Source of the DNA: Stieleria mannarensis
GTDB taxonomy: Bacteria > Planctomycetota > Planctomycetia > Pirellulales > Pirellulaceae
Reading direction: 5' to 3'
Length of the DNA stretch: 64,000 bases
NCBI RefSeq assembly: GCF_014154935.1
Contig: NZ_JACEHH010000019.1
Coordinates: forward strand, 62,001-126,000
Within the stretch, counting starts at the first letter, position 1. Every line of letters starts with the position of its first letter. The position numbers and the translations under genes are program-made. Shown here in pieces: positions 1 to 8,200 of this stretch. A model generated the notes under the pieces. That model saw only the letters and a program-made list of their open reading frames with translations, did no database searches and had not been told where the DNA came from.

Positions 1-190
1 TGGCGTGACCGCCGCGATGCGGCCGGTGGTATCACCGAACGGATCCAACCACATCGCAACGCGGCGGTTCGTCGTTCCGGTCGACGCCTTTGGCGTCGCA
101 CCGCAGAGCGGTGCAACAACACAGCCCGGGGTCGCGATAGCGCACCCCGGGTAGGTTGAGAAATTCGAGGAGGAACCCCAGCGGGGTTCA
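1..190. repeat. REP-like hairpin array, left flank of RAYT
   Basis: A non-coding run of short perfect palindromes with 3-nt loops: GACGCCTTTGGCGTC (83-97), CACCGCAGAGCGGTG (99-113) and AACCCCAGCGGGGTT (174-188). A longer one, CCCGGGGT...ACCCCGGG, spans 125-151. The same hairpins in the same order recur in the tandem units at 867-2015 on the other side of the transposase gene. The AACCCC-AGC-GGGGTT hairpin corresponds to AACGCC-AGC-GGCGTT in those units, a paired C/G to G/C change that keeps the stem. This resembles REP/BIME sequences mobilised by REP-associated tyrosine transposases (inference from the neighbouring gene). The array begins before the window. Confidence 0.7.
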
Positions 191-253
191 ACAATTGGTG
201 CGTGGTTTGATGGGCGTCGCAAACACCGGTTCAACTCCGCTGGCGGATGGCAT

Positions 254-706
254 TCAATCCCAGACGTATCGTTCGTCGATGTCAACGTCGTAACGTTTAC
301 AGATCCGCCGAAATTCGTCTTGGAATGATTCTTTGCGATGATGAATCTCCTGGTCGCGGATGTACTCCGTCAATCCATCGACGTGTCCCGGGCTAATCGA
401 AAACGCGCCATAGCCCGTTTGCCAATAGAAGTTCTTGATCGACGATTCCTCCTTGATCCAATCGCTACTGGGACGTTTGAGCGACTGGACGAGTTTTGCG
501 ATGTCGATCGTTTTGCCGAGACGACAGAGGAGGTGAACATGATCCTCGACACCATTGATGATGATCGCGGGGCAATCCTGCTTCTTGCAAATCCCAGCTT
601 TGTAGCCGTACAGCCGTTTACGAAATGCAGGATCTTTCAGCAGAGGTTTTCGCCCCTTGGTTGAATAGATCAAGTGCACATAGATCTGAACCAGCGACTG
701 CCCCAT
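254..706 (-). CDS. REP-associated tyrosine transposase (IS200-like, Y1/HUH)
   Basis: A 150-residue single-domain protein, the usual length for Y1_Tnp (IS200-like/RAYT) proteins. Family enzymes cut single-stranded DNA at hairpin ends through a tyrosine nucleophile held by a His-hydrophobic-His motif. Here the HUH motif is visible as DHVHLL at about residues 55-60. The likely catalytic tyrosine is in LTEYIRDQEIHHRK near residue 115, with the downstream Q/H positions expected of the family. The N-terminus VQIYVHLIYSTKGRKPLL is typical. The start has AGGAG about 8 nt upstream on the minus strand. The gene is intact and sits between two arrays of REP-like hairpins, which supports RAYT rather than a free IS200 element. 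I see no flanking target duplication or partner tnpB/tnpC gene. The activity is inferred from family and context. Confidence 0.85.
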   Translation of the reverse strand: MGQSLVQIYVHLIYSTKGRKPLLKDPAFRKRLYGYKAGICKKQDCPAIIINGVEDHVHLLCRLGKTIDIAKLVQSLKRPSSDWIKEESSIKNFYWQTGYGAFSISPGHVDGLTEYIRDQEIHHRKESFQDEFRRICKRYDVDIDERYVWD

Positions 707-866
707 GTCTTCGTCTCCTGTTTTTCTGACTGGATCATGGGTGCCGACGAGGCAGGAACATCAACCCAACTTGGTCGGCCTAAAACCGGTTGGTATAACG
801 GCGGCGAGGCTGAATCGCAAAAAGATTCCGCCACTTTGGGGGCGGCCGGAATCAAAGGTCGGATTG

Positions 867-2015
867 TTCAACCCCGTTGGGGTTGGATCGCCCGGTGGCG
901 ATCCAAACTACCGCGACCCCAAGCTTTGTTGTGGCACGCCGCTGGCGTGACGGCCGCGGTGCGACCGGTGATGCCTTCGACGTCGCGACGACCATGCGGT
1001 CGGGGTGACGATGAAAGATCATCGCGACGACGCCGTCGGCGTCACACCGCAGAGCGGTGCAACAACACAGCCCGGGGTCGCGATAGCGCACCCCGGGTGT
1101 TGGTCCATCTGGAAGATGGAACGCCAGCGGCGTTCAACAGACGCCGCGAAATGTTCGGGCGGCGCAAACGGCGCCGGTGAAGGGGCGGTCGTATCTTGTT
1201 CAACCCCGTTGGGGTTGGCGTGACGGGTGGTGACCGGTTCTTGGGGTGCGCTCGCGCGCCCCCAAGCTTTGTTGTGGCACGCCGCTGGCGTGACGGCCGC
1301 GGTGCGACCGGTGATGCCTTTGACGTCGCGACGACCATGCGGTCGGGGTGACGATGAAAGATCATCGCGACGACGCCGTCGGCGTCGCACCGCGGAGCGG
1401 TGCAACAACACAGCCCGGGGTCGCGTGAGCGCACCCCGGGGATCGGGTTCATCGGGAAACGGAACGCCAGCGGCGTTCAACAGTCGCCGCGAAATGTTCG
1501 GGCGGCGCAAACGGCGCCGGTGAAGGGGCGGTCGTGTCTTGTTCAACCCCGTTGGGGTTGGTGCGCCGGGTGGTGACCGATTCTTGGGGTGCGCTCGCGC
1601 GACCCCAAGCTTTGTTGTGGCACGCCGCTGGCGTGACGGCCGCGGTGCGGCCGGTGATGCCTTTGACGTCGCGACTACCATGTGGCCGGGGTGACGATGA
1701 AAGATCATCGCGACGACGCCGTCGGCGTCACACCGCAGAGCGGTGCAACAACACAGCCCGGGGTCGCGTGAGCGCACCCCGGGGATCGGGTTCATCGGGA
1801 AACGGAACGCCAGCGGCGTTCAACAGACGGCGTGGGATGTTCGGGCGGCGCGAGCGGCGCCGGCGAAGGAAGGTCGTGTCCTATTCAACCCCGTTGGGGT
1901 TGGCGCGCCGGGTGGTGACCGGTTCTTGGGGTGCGCTCGCGCGACCCCAAGCTTTGTTGTGGCACGCCGTTGGCGTGACGGCCGCGGGTGCGGCCAGTGA
2001 TGCCTATGACGTGGT
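867..2015. repeat. Tandem array of ~340-bp units built from hairpins
   Basis: About 3.3 head-to-tail units begin at 867, 1199, 1542 and 1884 (periods 332, 343, 342). Each opens with CAACCCCGTTGGGGTTG. In the unit at 1199 the hairpins are CAACCCC/GGGGTTG (1201-1217), a TTGGGG...CCCCAA stem near 1230-1265, and CACGCCGCTGGCGTG (1278-1292). These are followed by GACGCCGTCGGCGTC (1372-1386), CACCGCGGAGCGGTG (1388-1402), CCCGGGGT...ACCCCGGG (1414-1440), AACGCCAGCGGCGTT (1463-1477) and GGCGCAAACGGCGCC (1504-1518). Base changes between units fall mostly in loops or spacers. Open frames through this stretch are low-complexity Arg/Pro/Ala translations of the repeats and are not genes. 707-866, between the transposase start and this array, has no recognisable gene and presumably carries the transposase promoter. 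Confidence 0.9.
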
Positions 2016-2076
2016 CATCACAATACGATTGGGGCGGTGGAACATCGACCCCCGGGGAAGGCCCCGCGTCAAACTC

Positions 2077-2802
2077 TCAACTCACGATGCGACGTTGTCG
2101 TCTTCGCGCAACGCAGATAGTGCCGACCGCCATCAAAAAAGCTAGTGAGGAAGGCTCGGGAATCGCGGTAACGAGGGTCAGAGAACCATTATTAAATGAG
2201 CCCCCCGAATCACGAGAGGCTATCTCAAGGCTACCGATACCAAACGTACCGAAATCGCTGGAAACGGATGAGAAGTCATTGACGGAAAAGGTCGTCTCAC
2301 CCGCGGTTGGTGCAATTAGCGTAACGGTTCCTAGCACAGCCTCTCTTGCAGTCTTTCCATTGGGCAATACGCCAAGCGCGACGGAAGTTTTACCGGCGGA
2401 ACCCAACCCCGCTCCAATGGCGAGGAAGGAAATGGTTCGGTCATTCAGACCCGGTCCCGGATTGCCACCATCGAGGTTTGACGAAAGACTTGAAAAATCT
2501 CCATCGGAACCTGAAGCTTCTACACTTGCCTTGAACGCGGTCAGGTTTCCGAATCGGTTCGGGACAAATGCATCTACCAAAGAGTCATTGCCCAAGATCG
2601 ACTCAGACGGACTGTCAACAGTTTCAATCAGAAGGATTTCAACCCCGGAGAAGGTCTCACCCGCGTCTGCCGTAATTCTAGAATCAAAGCTCGCTACTTC
2701 ACCCGGCAGACGAAACGCCAGATTGTACACAATCGCGGCCGATGCCGGAGTTGCCGATGCAGTAAGAATCGCAGCAACAAATAAGCCCGTAAGTAGTTTC
2801 AT
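2077..2802 (-). CDS. PEP-CTERM sorting domain protein
   Basis: A secreted protein of about 241 residues from the Met chosen here (MKLLTGLFVAAIL...). An upstream Met at 2838 would add 12 residues before the signal peptide. It has an N-terminal signal peptide ending near ASA. The middle is Ser/Gly/Asp-rich with no catalytic motif that I recognise. The C-terminus is a textbook PEP-CTERM tail: IPEPSS, a hydrophobic helix of about 15 residues, then an RRRQRR cluster. Family knowledge: such tails are processed by exosortases and the protein is displayed or released at the cell surface, often in exopolysaccharide producers. No exosortase lies in this window. The gene lies 65 bp downstream of the FG-GAP/dockerin gene on the same strand, so two surface proteins may share a transcript. 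The specific function is unknown. Confidence 0.85.
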   Translation of the reverse strand: MKLLTGLFVAAILTASATPASAAIVYNLAFRLPGEVASFDSRITADAGETFSGVEILLIETVDSPSESILGNDSLVDAFVPNRFGNLTAFKASVEASGSDGDFSSLSSNLDGGNPGPGLNDRTISFLAIGAGLGSAGKTSVALGVLPNGKTAREAVLGTVTLIAPTAGETTFSVNDFSSVSSDFGTFGIGSLEIASRDSGGSFNNGSLTLVTAIPEPSSLAFLMAVGTICVARRRQRRIVS

Positions 2803-2867
2803 CGTGGTACGGTATCGCAGCATGAGGGTGTTTAACACAGCTAAAACTTATGTATTGGGAAAGGGAT

Positions 2868-5660
2868 TTATAGCCTTCCTGGTCCAAGCAATGTGGGGAT
2901 CAGTGCCTGCAAGTCAACGGCATCGCTCAGCCCGTCCCCGGTACTGTCCAAGTCTGCCCGATATGCAGCTTGGTTGAGGAGTGTCGGGATAACAACCTGA
3001 AGATCAACCGCGTCTCTCAGACCGTCGCCATTCGTATCCCCATAAAGCCTGAAGAAATTATCATTGTCTGTTTGTGGAACAGCTGCATCCTGCCCCCCAA
3101 ACATCACATCGGCCGCCATGGGCACTCCGCCACTGACGACGTTCGCCGCGAGGATGTCCAAGCGATAATTGCCATCGGCAAGCGAGTCGCCCAGTGGACC
3201 AGCGGCACCGCGCTGGACGGTGGATGCGAAATTGGTCGCCGTCACTTCGAACGACAGCACCGCCACCGTCTTGCCCGTCGCGTCACTGAAGGTGGGTACG
3301 ATTGTATCTACCTGGGTGCCATTGTCAATCTGGGTAATGTTGAAGGCGTTGGCCAGTGGGCCGTGATCCAGGATCGAATCGAATTCAACCGTGACCGACG
3401 TGATTTGGGATCGGGTTTTCAGCGTTCCGTCGGACTCATCATTGACAAAGATCTTTGTGACCTCCGGCGGAGGCTGGATCAACGTCTCGGCGGTGGCACT
3501 GTCATTCCCGGGCATGGTATCGGTCACGCCGGTTCCGGGTGTCGCGCTGGCGGTCACCACGGTCGAACCGCTCGCGGCGGCGGCGATGGTGGCCGACACC
3601 CGGTAGATCACCTTGTCGCCGGGGCCGAGATCCAAGGTTTCGTCGATCGCGCCGCTACCGCTGGTGGTCGTCGATCCGCGTCCCAATACGACGTAGCTTT
3701 CTCCGGCGGCAATGGTGGCCCCGACATCGGCGAACGGGGCGGCCATGATGACATCGCCTTTCCCGTCTCCGTTGACATCGCCCGCTGCTGCGATGGCATC
3801 TCCCGCCTGGCCGATCAGCTCCGTCGCGGGGTCTCCCACAATCCGGAACCCATCGATCCCGTCGAGTGCGGGGAGGCTTTCGGTGGTGGCATAGGGGTCC
3901 AGGTTGGAATCTCTGCCGAACAGGACGAAGCCGCCGCCGGGTGTAACGGTGGTGTCGACCTGATTGGGCGCGAACCCGACGAACACGTCGAAGAACCCAT
4001 CGCCGTTGACGTCACCGGCATCGCTGACACGCAGGTGCGACGGGCTGGCAGTGGTCGTCGGCGAGACTTCGAATCCGTTGGTACCGTTGAGCGTTGCCAG
4101 GTCAAAGGTTCCGGCCGTGTTGTTGTGTCCCATCACGACGTAGCCCTTGGCGCCACCGGCGTCGAGTTCCGTGTCGGGGGCTTCGCCGACGATCACGTCG
4201 GCGAAACCATCGCCGTTGATATCGCCGAGGCCACTGGCATCAAAACCGAAACCTTGTCCGGCGCGAATTCCTGTGATCTTGAACCCGTTGGTTCCATCGA
4301 TGGCGGAGCTGTTCACCGAGGCATCGAACGTGCCCGTCGACGGCTTGCCATAAAAGATGAAGGCTTCGCCCAATTGGCTCGCCCCCGAGGTGCCGATCTG
4401 GGGCGCGCTGACGACCAGATCGTCAATATCGTCGCCGTTGACGTCGCCGGCTTGGCTGACCGCGGAACCGAACGCGTCGCCTTCGGCGGATCCCTTGATC
4501 GAGAAACCGTTGGAACCATCCAGCGTGGTCAAATCAAACGTTGTCCCGAACGGGGATGTCGATGGTTTTCCAAAGATGACATAGGCTTCACCGGCGGCCA
4601 CGATCGGAGGATCCGTGCCGACACCGGAGGGATTGGGTTGGTCGACCAGACTGGCCCCGATGATGATGTCGGCGATACCGTCGCCGTTGATGTCACCGGC
4701 GCCGCTGACGCTGGCTCCCAACGCATCGCCGTTGTTGAGCCCGCTGACGCTGAAACCGTCACCGGCGGCAAATGCGGTCACGTCCACTTGGGGGCCGAAC
4801 ATCGATTTCCCGAACACGACAAAGGCGTGGCCGGGGTCGGTCGTGCTGCTGTCGATCCCCGGAGCACCGACGATCAGGTCGTCGGTTCCGTCACCGTTGA
4901 CGTCACCGGCACGGTCCACATCAAGCGTGAACCCGCCCGCGTCGACTCCGGTCAATTCAAACCCGTTGGTCCCGTCCAGGCTGCCGACGTCCAGGTTCGC
5001 GTTGAAACCAGCATCCGATCCGAAGACGATAAAGACACCATCCGAACCGGCCCCGCCGAGAAAGCTGACGGCAACGTCATCGAACCCATCGTTGTTGATA
5101 TCCCCGACACCGGAGACACGATTGCCGGTGAACGAAGCTGCGGTGTCGCCTTGGATGCGAAACCCATTGGCCCCATCCAAGTCTGTCGCGGCGATCACCG
5201 CCGGTTGGGCGCGGACAATCTCGCGCTGCCAAGTGACCCCTGTCAGTCCCGCGTCGAAACCGACGGTCAAGTTCGTCGCCGTCGCATCGCCGGAACCAGC
5301 ACTGTTTTCAAACGTGATCTCCGACGTGAATGCGGCGCCGGGGGCAAGTGGTCCGGCAGGCTGGTTGGTGATCACCGCGGATAAATCCACGTCGCCAGGA
5401 GCCGCCGGTGGCGGCGGCGCTAATTCGCCTTCGGCCAGACCGCTCGACTTGAATGCCAAACACGCTTGACGCCCTTGGTCGGTCAGCACCGGGCTGCCGA
5501 ATTGAGCCTCCTCGGCGGTCGGGAGTGCATCGATGAAACCCGCATCCCCGGCGAGAAGTTGCCGTGACTCGAGCTGCTCGACGAACACTCGGCGGCGTTG
5601 AAACGGTGAAGCCGAGGAGCGTCGAACGGCCCCCTTTCGGGGACGATAACGAAGCGACAT
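2868..5660 (-). CDS. FG-GAP repeat surface protein with C-terminal dockerin
   Basis: About 930 residues from the Met at 5660; Mets at 5669 and 5762 are also in frame and none has a good ribosome site. The N-terminus has the planctomycete extracellular signature RRRVFVEQLESRQLLAGD (LEPR-XLL-like). A region with a DUF11/CARDB-like stretch is followed by seven FG-GAP (integrin-alpha beta-propeller) repeats. Each carries a calcium-loop motif such as GDINNDGFDD, GDVNGDGTDD, GDINGDGIAD, GDVNGDDIDD, GDINGDGFAD, GDVNGDGFFD or GDVNGDGKGD, which would fill one seven-bladed propeller. The last 60 residues form a dockerin-like pair, GDTNGDGLRDAVDLQ and DSTGDGLSDAVDLQ, with two calcium loops. The likely role is cell-surface binding or adhesion; the ligand is unknown and no cohesin partner is seen here. 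Confidence 0.88.
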   Translation of the reverse strand: MSLRYRPRKGAVRRSSASPFQRRRVFVEQLESRQLLAGDAGFIDALPTAEEAQFGSPVLTDQGRQACLAFKSSGLAEGELAPPPPAAPGDVDLSAVITNQPAGPLAPGAAFTSEITFENSAGSGDATATNLTVGFDAGLTGVTWQREIVRAQPAVIAATDLDGANGFRIQGDTAASFTGNRVSGVGDINNDGFDDVAVSFLGGAGSDGVFIVFGSDAGFNANLDVGSLDGTNGFELTGVDAGGFTLDVDRAGDVNGDGTDDLIVGAPGIDSSTTDPGHAFVVFGKSMFGPQVDVTAFAAGDGFSVSGLNNGDALGASVSGAGDINGDGIADIIIGASLVDQPNPSGVGTDPPIVAAGEAYVIFGKPSTSPFGTTFDLTTLDGSNGFSIKGSAEGDAFGSAVSQAGDVNGDDIDDLVVSAPQIGTSGASQLGEAFIFYGKPSTGTFDASVNSSAIDGTNGFKITGIRAGQGFGFDASGLGDINGDGFADVIVGEAPDTELDAGGAKGYVVMGHNNTAGTFDLATLNGTNGFEVSPTTTASPSHLRVSDAGDVNGDGFFDVFVGFAPNQVDTTVTPGGGFVLFGRDSNLDPYATTESLPALDGIDGFRIVGDPATELIGQAGDAIAAAGDVNGDGKGDVIMAAPFADVGATIAAGESYVVLGRGSTTTSGSGAIDETLDLGPGDKVIYRVSATIAAAASGSTVVTASATPGTGVTDTMPGNDSATAETLIQPPPEVTKIFVNDESDGTLKTRSQITSVTVEFDSILDHGPLANAFNITQIDNGTQVDTIVPTFSDATGKTVAVLSFEVTATNFASTVQRGAAGPLGDSLADGNYRLDILAANVVSGGVPMAADVMFGGQDAAVPQTDNDNFFRLYGDTNGDGLRDAVDLQVVIPTLLNQAAYRADLDSTGDGLSDAVDLQALIPTLLGPGRL

Positions 5661-5858
5661 GGAGTGCATCTCGAGAAGTGTGGGGATCAAGCCGAGGCGG
5701 CAAGAGGCAAACCGTAGCGGTTGTAGGAACAGGGAGGAGTGTGACAATAACCCGCCGGTCAACCCGTGTCAAATTGTTGCCCCCGTGGCCAGAAACCCGG
5801 CAGCGGGGTAGGAGCTGGCGACAACATTGTCGTGTAATCTGATCGCCTGCAGAGTTTG

Positions 5859-7214
5859 ATGCAGAGCTTGACCTCGCAACTCCCCCCGATCTCCTTCTCA
5901 CCCCGTCACGTCCGCCTCTTGACGACTTCGACCGAGACGACTGCAACGCAACGCTTGGCGACCTCCCAGGAGACTCGCTCGCTTGCGATTCTGTTTGGCC
6001 GGGTGCGGGCGATCGGGCTGGGCGTGTTGATCTTGGTGACGTTGCCGATCTGGTTTCACCCCTGGTGGCCGGAAGCTGGGTTTCCGCGCGTGCCCTGGAT
6101 TGCGATCCCCGGCGGGGCCTGGGGCGTCGCGGTAGTGGAGACGTTGGCACTGTTGGGTTTGGTGCTCGGTTTGATCGTCGCGATGCGGTGGGGCATCCAG
6201 CGCTGGTGCTGGTGGGGCATCGCCGCGGCATTGGCGACGCTTGTCGTGCTGGACCAACATCGATTGCAACCCTGGGCGTACCAGTCGATGCTGTATGCCG
6301 TGATCCTGGGCGGATTGCCTTGGCGGGAAGGACGCCGCTGGGTGATGGCGCTGGCGATCAGTGTTTACTTCTACAGCGCTTTTGGAAAACTGGACTTTCA
6401 ATTCGTCCACACCGTCGGCCATCAAATGGTTCAAACGCTGGCCGCTCCGATCGGCGGACTCGGCGAAGCGACGGCGACCAAGCTTGCCTTTGCGTTGCCG
6501 CTGGGCGAATTGTCGATCGCGCTGGCGCTGATGTTTCCCCGGACACGCCGAATCGCCGGCGTGGCTGCCGCCGCGATGCACCTGACCTTGATCGGCCTGC
6601 TCGGCCCCTGGTCGCTCGGCCACAGCCTGGGCGTGCTGGCGTGGAACGGTTTGCTGGCCGTCGAGGTCGTGCTGTTGTTTGTCGTTTTACCGCGCGGCGA
6701 AGCAGGCCCCGAGTCGGCAGAGCACTCGGAGTCGAACGAACGGTCCCCAGCCTCGCTCACACTGCGTTGGGCGATTCGCATGCCGATCCTCGCCGCGTTG
6801 CTACTGCCGCTCTCCGAGCGATCGGGGTACTGGGATCACTGGACGTCTTGGGCGCTGTACTCGCCACACAACAGTCGCGTTGACGTCCAAATCCATGATT
6901 CGGCAATCGATCGTTTACCCGACCGAGTGGCAAAGTTCTTGGCCGAGGATGACGATGGCGACCGCTGGCGTGATTTGGACCTCGGCGGCTGGTCGCTTGA
7001 TCAACGTCGCGTGCCGGTTTATCCACAGGCCAGGTACCAACTGCAGCTCGCGCTGGCGCTCGCCAAACGACATGACCTGGGACCAGCGATCCGAGTGAAA
7101 TTAAAAAGTGCGTCGGATCGCTGGACCGGAAAGCGACAAGAGACGTTCTTGATCGGTCAAGGCGAACTGGAACGCCGCGCCGATCGGCCTTGGTTGGGTG
7201 TCCCGTCACCATGA
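5859..7214 (+). CDS. Polytopic membrane protein, HTTM/DoxX-like
   Basis: About 451 residues. ATG at 5859 is used; a TTG one codon earlier is possible. The N-terminal 60 residues are polar. About 8 hydrophobic segments follow, between roughly residues 50 and 300, with loops rich in Trp, His and Arg (FHPWWPEAGFP, LDQHRLQPWAYQ, VYFYSAFGKLDFQFVH). This layout resembles HTTM/DoxX-MauE-like membrane proteins. The last 130 residues are soluble and have no motif I know. It stands alone, convergent with the PAS-LuxR gene 10 bp downstream and divergent from the FG-GAP gene. The family assignment is tentative; it is best treated as an integral membrane protein of unknown function. Confidence 0.6.
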   Translation: MQSLTSQLPPISFSPRHVRLLTTSTETTATQRLATSQETRSLAILFGRVRAIGLGVLILVTLPIWFHPWWPEAGFPRVPWIAIPGGAWGVAVVETLALLGLVLGLIVAMRWGIQRWCWWGIAAALATLVVLDQHRLQPWAYQSMLYAVILGGLPWREGRRWVMALAISVYFYSAFGKLDFQFVHTVGHQMVQTLAAPIGGLGEATATKLAFALPLGELSIALALMFPRTRRIAGVAAAAMHLTLIGLLGPWSLGHSLGVLAWNGLLAVEVVLLFVVLPRGEAGPESAEHSESNERSPASLTLRWAIRMPILAALLLPLSERSGYWDHWTSWALYSPHNSRVDVQIHDSAIDRLPDRVAKFLAEDDDGDRWRDLDLGGWSLDQRRVPVYPQARYQLQLALALAKRHDLGPAIRVKLKSASDRWTGKRQETFLIGQGELERRADRPWLGVPSP

Positions 7215-7224
7215 CGTTGTGCCA

Positions 7225-7926
7225 TCAGTCCGAAGCTTCGCCCATCGCCAAATGCGAATTCCGTGCATCTCGCCACTGGGAATCACAAGCCGATTGGGTC
7301 CAGGTTCGCAGCAGGTCCAATTGGACGAGTTTGGAAATCAATTCCGGTAGCGTCGCCGCGTCGAAGTGTTTCATCACCGCGGCGCGTCGTCGTTCGACCG
7401 TGCGATCGGAAATCTGCAGCTCGCGGCCGATCTCGCGATTCATTTTTCCTTGCACGATTCGCTCGGCAACGTCGCGTTCTTGGTCCGACATCCGGCTCGC
7501 TGCGCGTTCGAGTGAATCGAGTCGTCGTTTGAAACGCACGTAGGTCTGGACGCTGGCGGTCACATCTCGCGCCAAGTTATGCCGCCGCACGATCGGGCCG
7601 CCTTCGCGCTGCGCCACTCCGACGGTGTAGACCGACAGGATGCGTCGCTTGCCTTCGGCGTCATGGACGCTGCGAAGTGCATGGATGCGGTGGCCGTCAC
7701 CCAGTTCGGCTCGCTGGCACTCGGGCACATCCTCATTGAGCGGATCACCCAGGCACAGAAACTGCTCGTATGACCGGCCGGCGAAAACACGGGGGTCATA
7801 CCCCAATACACTCTGGATCGAGGGACTGACGTACGTGACTTCAGATGATCCACGGTTGGAAAAGAAAAAGTAGGGGTCGACAAAATCGGTTGGCCGCGGC
7901 CGGTCCAATGCCCAATCACTGCTCAC
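7225..7926 (-). CDS. PAS domain LuxR-type transcriptional regulator
   Basis: 233 residues. An N-terminal PAS domain occupies about residues 15-125: it opens with FFFSNRGSSEVTYVSPSIQSVLGY, has the PAS-like G-Y-D-P turn, and ends with the PAC-type strand YTVGVAQREGGPIV. A LuxR C-terminal helix-turn-helix follows at about residues 145-205 (MSDQERDVAERIVQGKMNREIGRELQ... then ISDRTVERRR), matching the GerE pattern of a four-helix DNA-binding domain. No receiver domain is present, so it is not a classic two-component regulator. The PAS domain presumably senses a ligand or redox state. The gene ends 10 bp from the convergent membrane-protein gene. Targets are unknown. Confidence 0.82.
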   Translation of the reverse strand: MSSDWALDRPRPTDFVDPYFFFSNRGSSEVTYVSPSIQSVLGYDPRVFAGRSYEQFLCLGDPLNEDVPECQRAELGDGHRIHALRSVHDAEGKRRILSVYTVGVAQREGGPIVRRHNLARDVTASVQTYVRFKRRLDSLERAASRMSDQERDVAERIVQGKMNREIGRELQISDRTVERRRAAVMKHFDAATLPELISKLVQLDLLRTWTQSACDSQWRDARNSHLAMGEASD

Positions 7927-8176
7927 TTCGACGGCTCCTGTTGCAAATTCGGTGTGCGAATGGCCATCCTAATCAACCACTCTTTCGGTCCCACCGAAGA
8001 CCGCCGAACTGACCGGGAACCCTCAATCGAGGAGGCTATCGCACAGGGAGGTTCCATGCGAGGAACGCCGGGGGCAGAAAGATGGGATGAGCGTACGAGA
8101 GGAAGGCAGAATGATGTGGGAGCAGAATAATGGCCTGGTGTTGAGTGGCCCGGGGGATCGAGGTCGCCGACGCGTT

Positions 8177-8199
8177 GACAGGCTGGAAGCCTATCCCAC
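8177..8199. repeat. Dispersed repeat family 2, partial copy
   Basis: The stretch GACAGGCTGGAAGCCTATCC plus CAC is repeated exactly at 13744-13766. It lies just beyond the truB stop codon. The rest of the intergenic region 7927-8200 has no gene that I can support. It also carries a degenerate GGCAGAATGATG motif (near 8105) of a type seen again near 16160. Confidence 0.7.
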
Positions 8200-8200
8200 T

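Noticed and set aside
867-2015. Possible CRISPR array
   Set aside because: Period is about 340 bp with most of the unit conserved; there are no 25-40 bp repeats with unique spacers and no cas genes.
1019-2145. Arg/Pro/Ala-rich open frames across the tandem array on both strands
   Set aside because: They are translations of the hairpin units, repeat with the array and have no ribosome site or family.
2970-5384. Long open frame (about 800 codons) on the plus strand opposite the FG-GAP protein gene
   Set aside because: It is the antisense of Asp/Gly/Asn-rich repeats in high-GC DNA, with no domain, while the minus frame shows clear FG-GAP and dockerin motifs.
7927-8200. 93-codon minus frame between the PAS-LuxR and truB genes
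   Set aside because: It runs through a dispersed repeat, is Pro/Ser rich and has no ribosome site or recognisable content.
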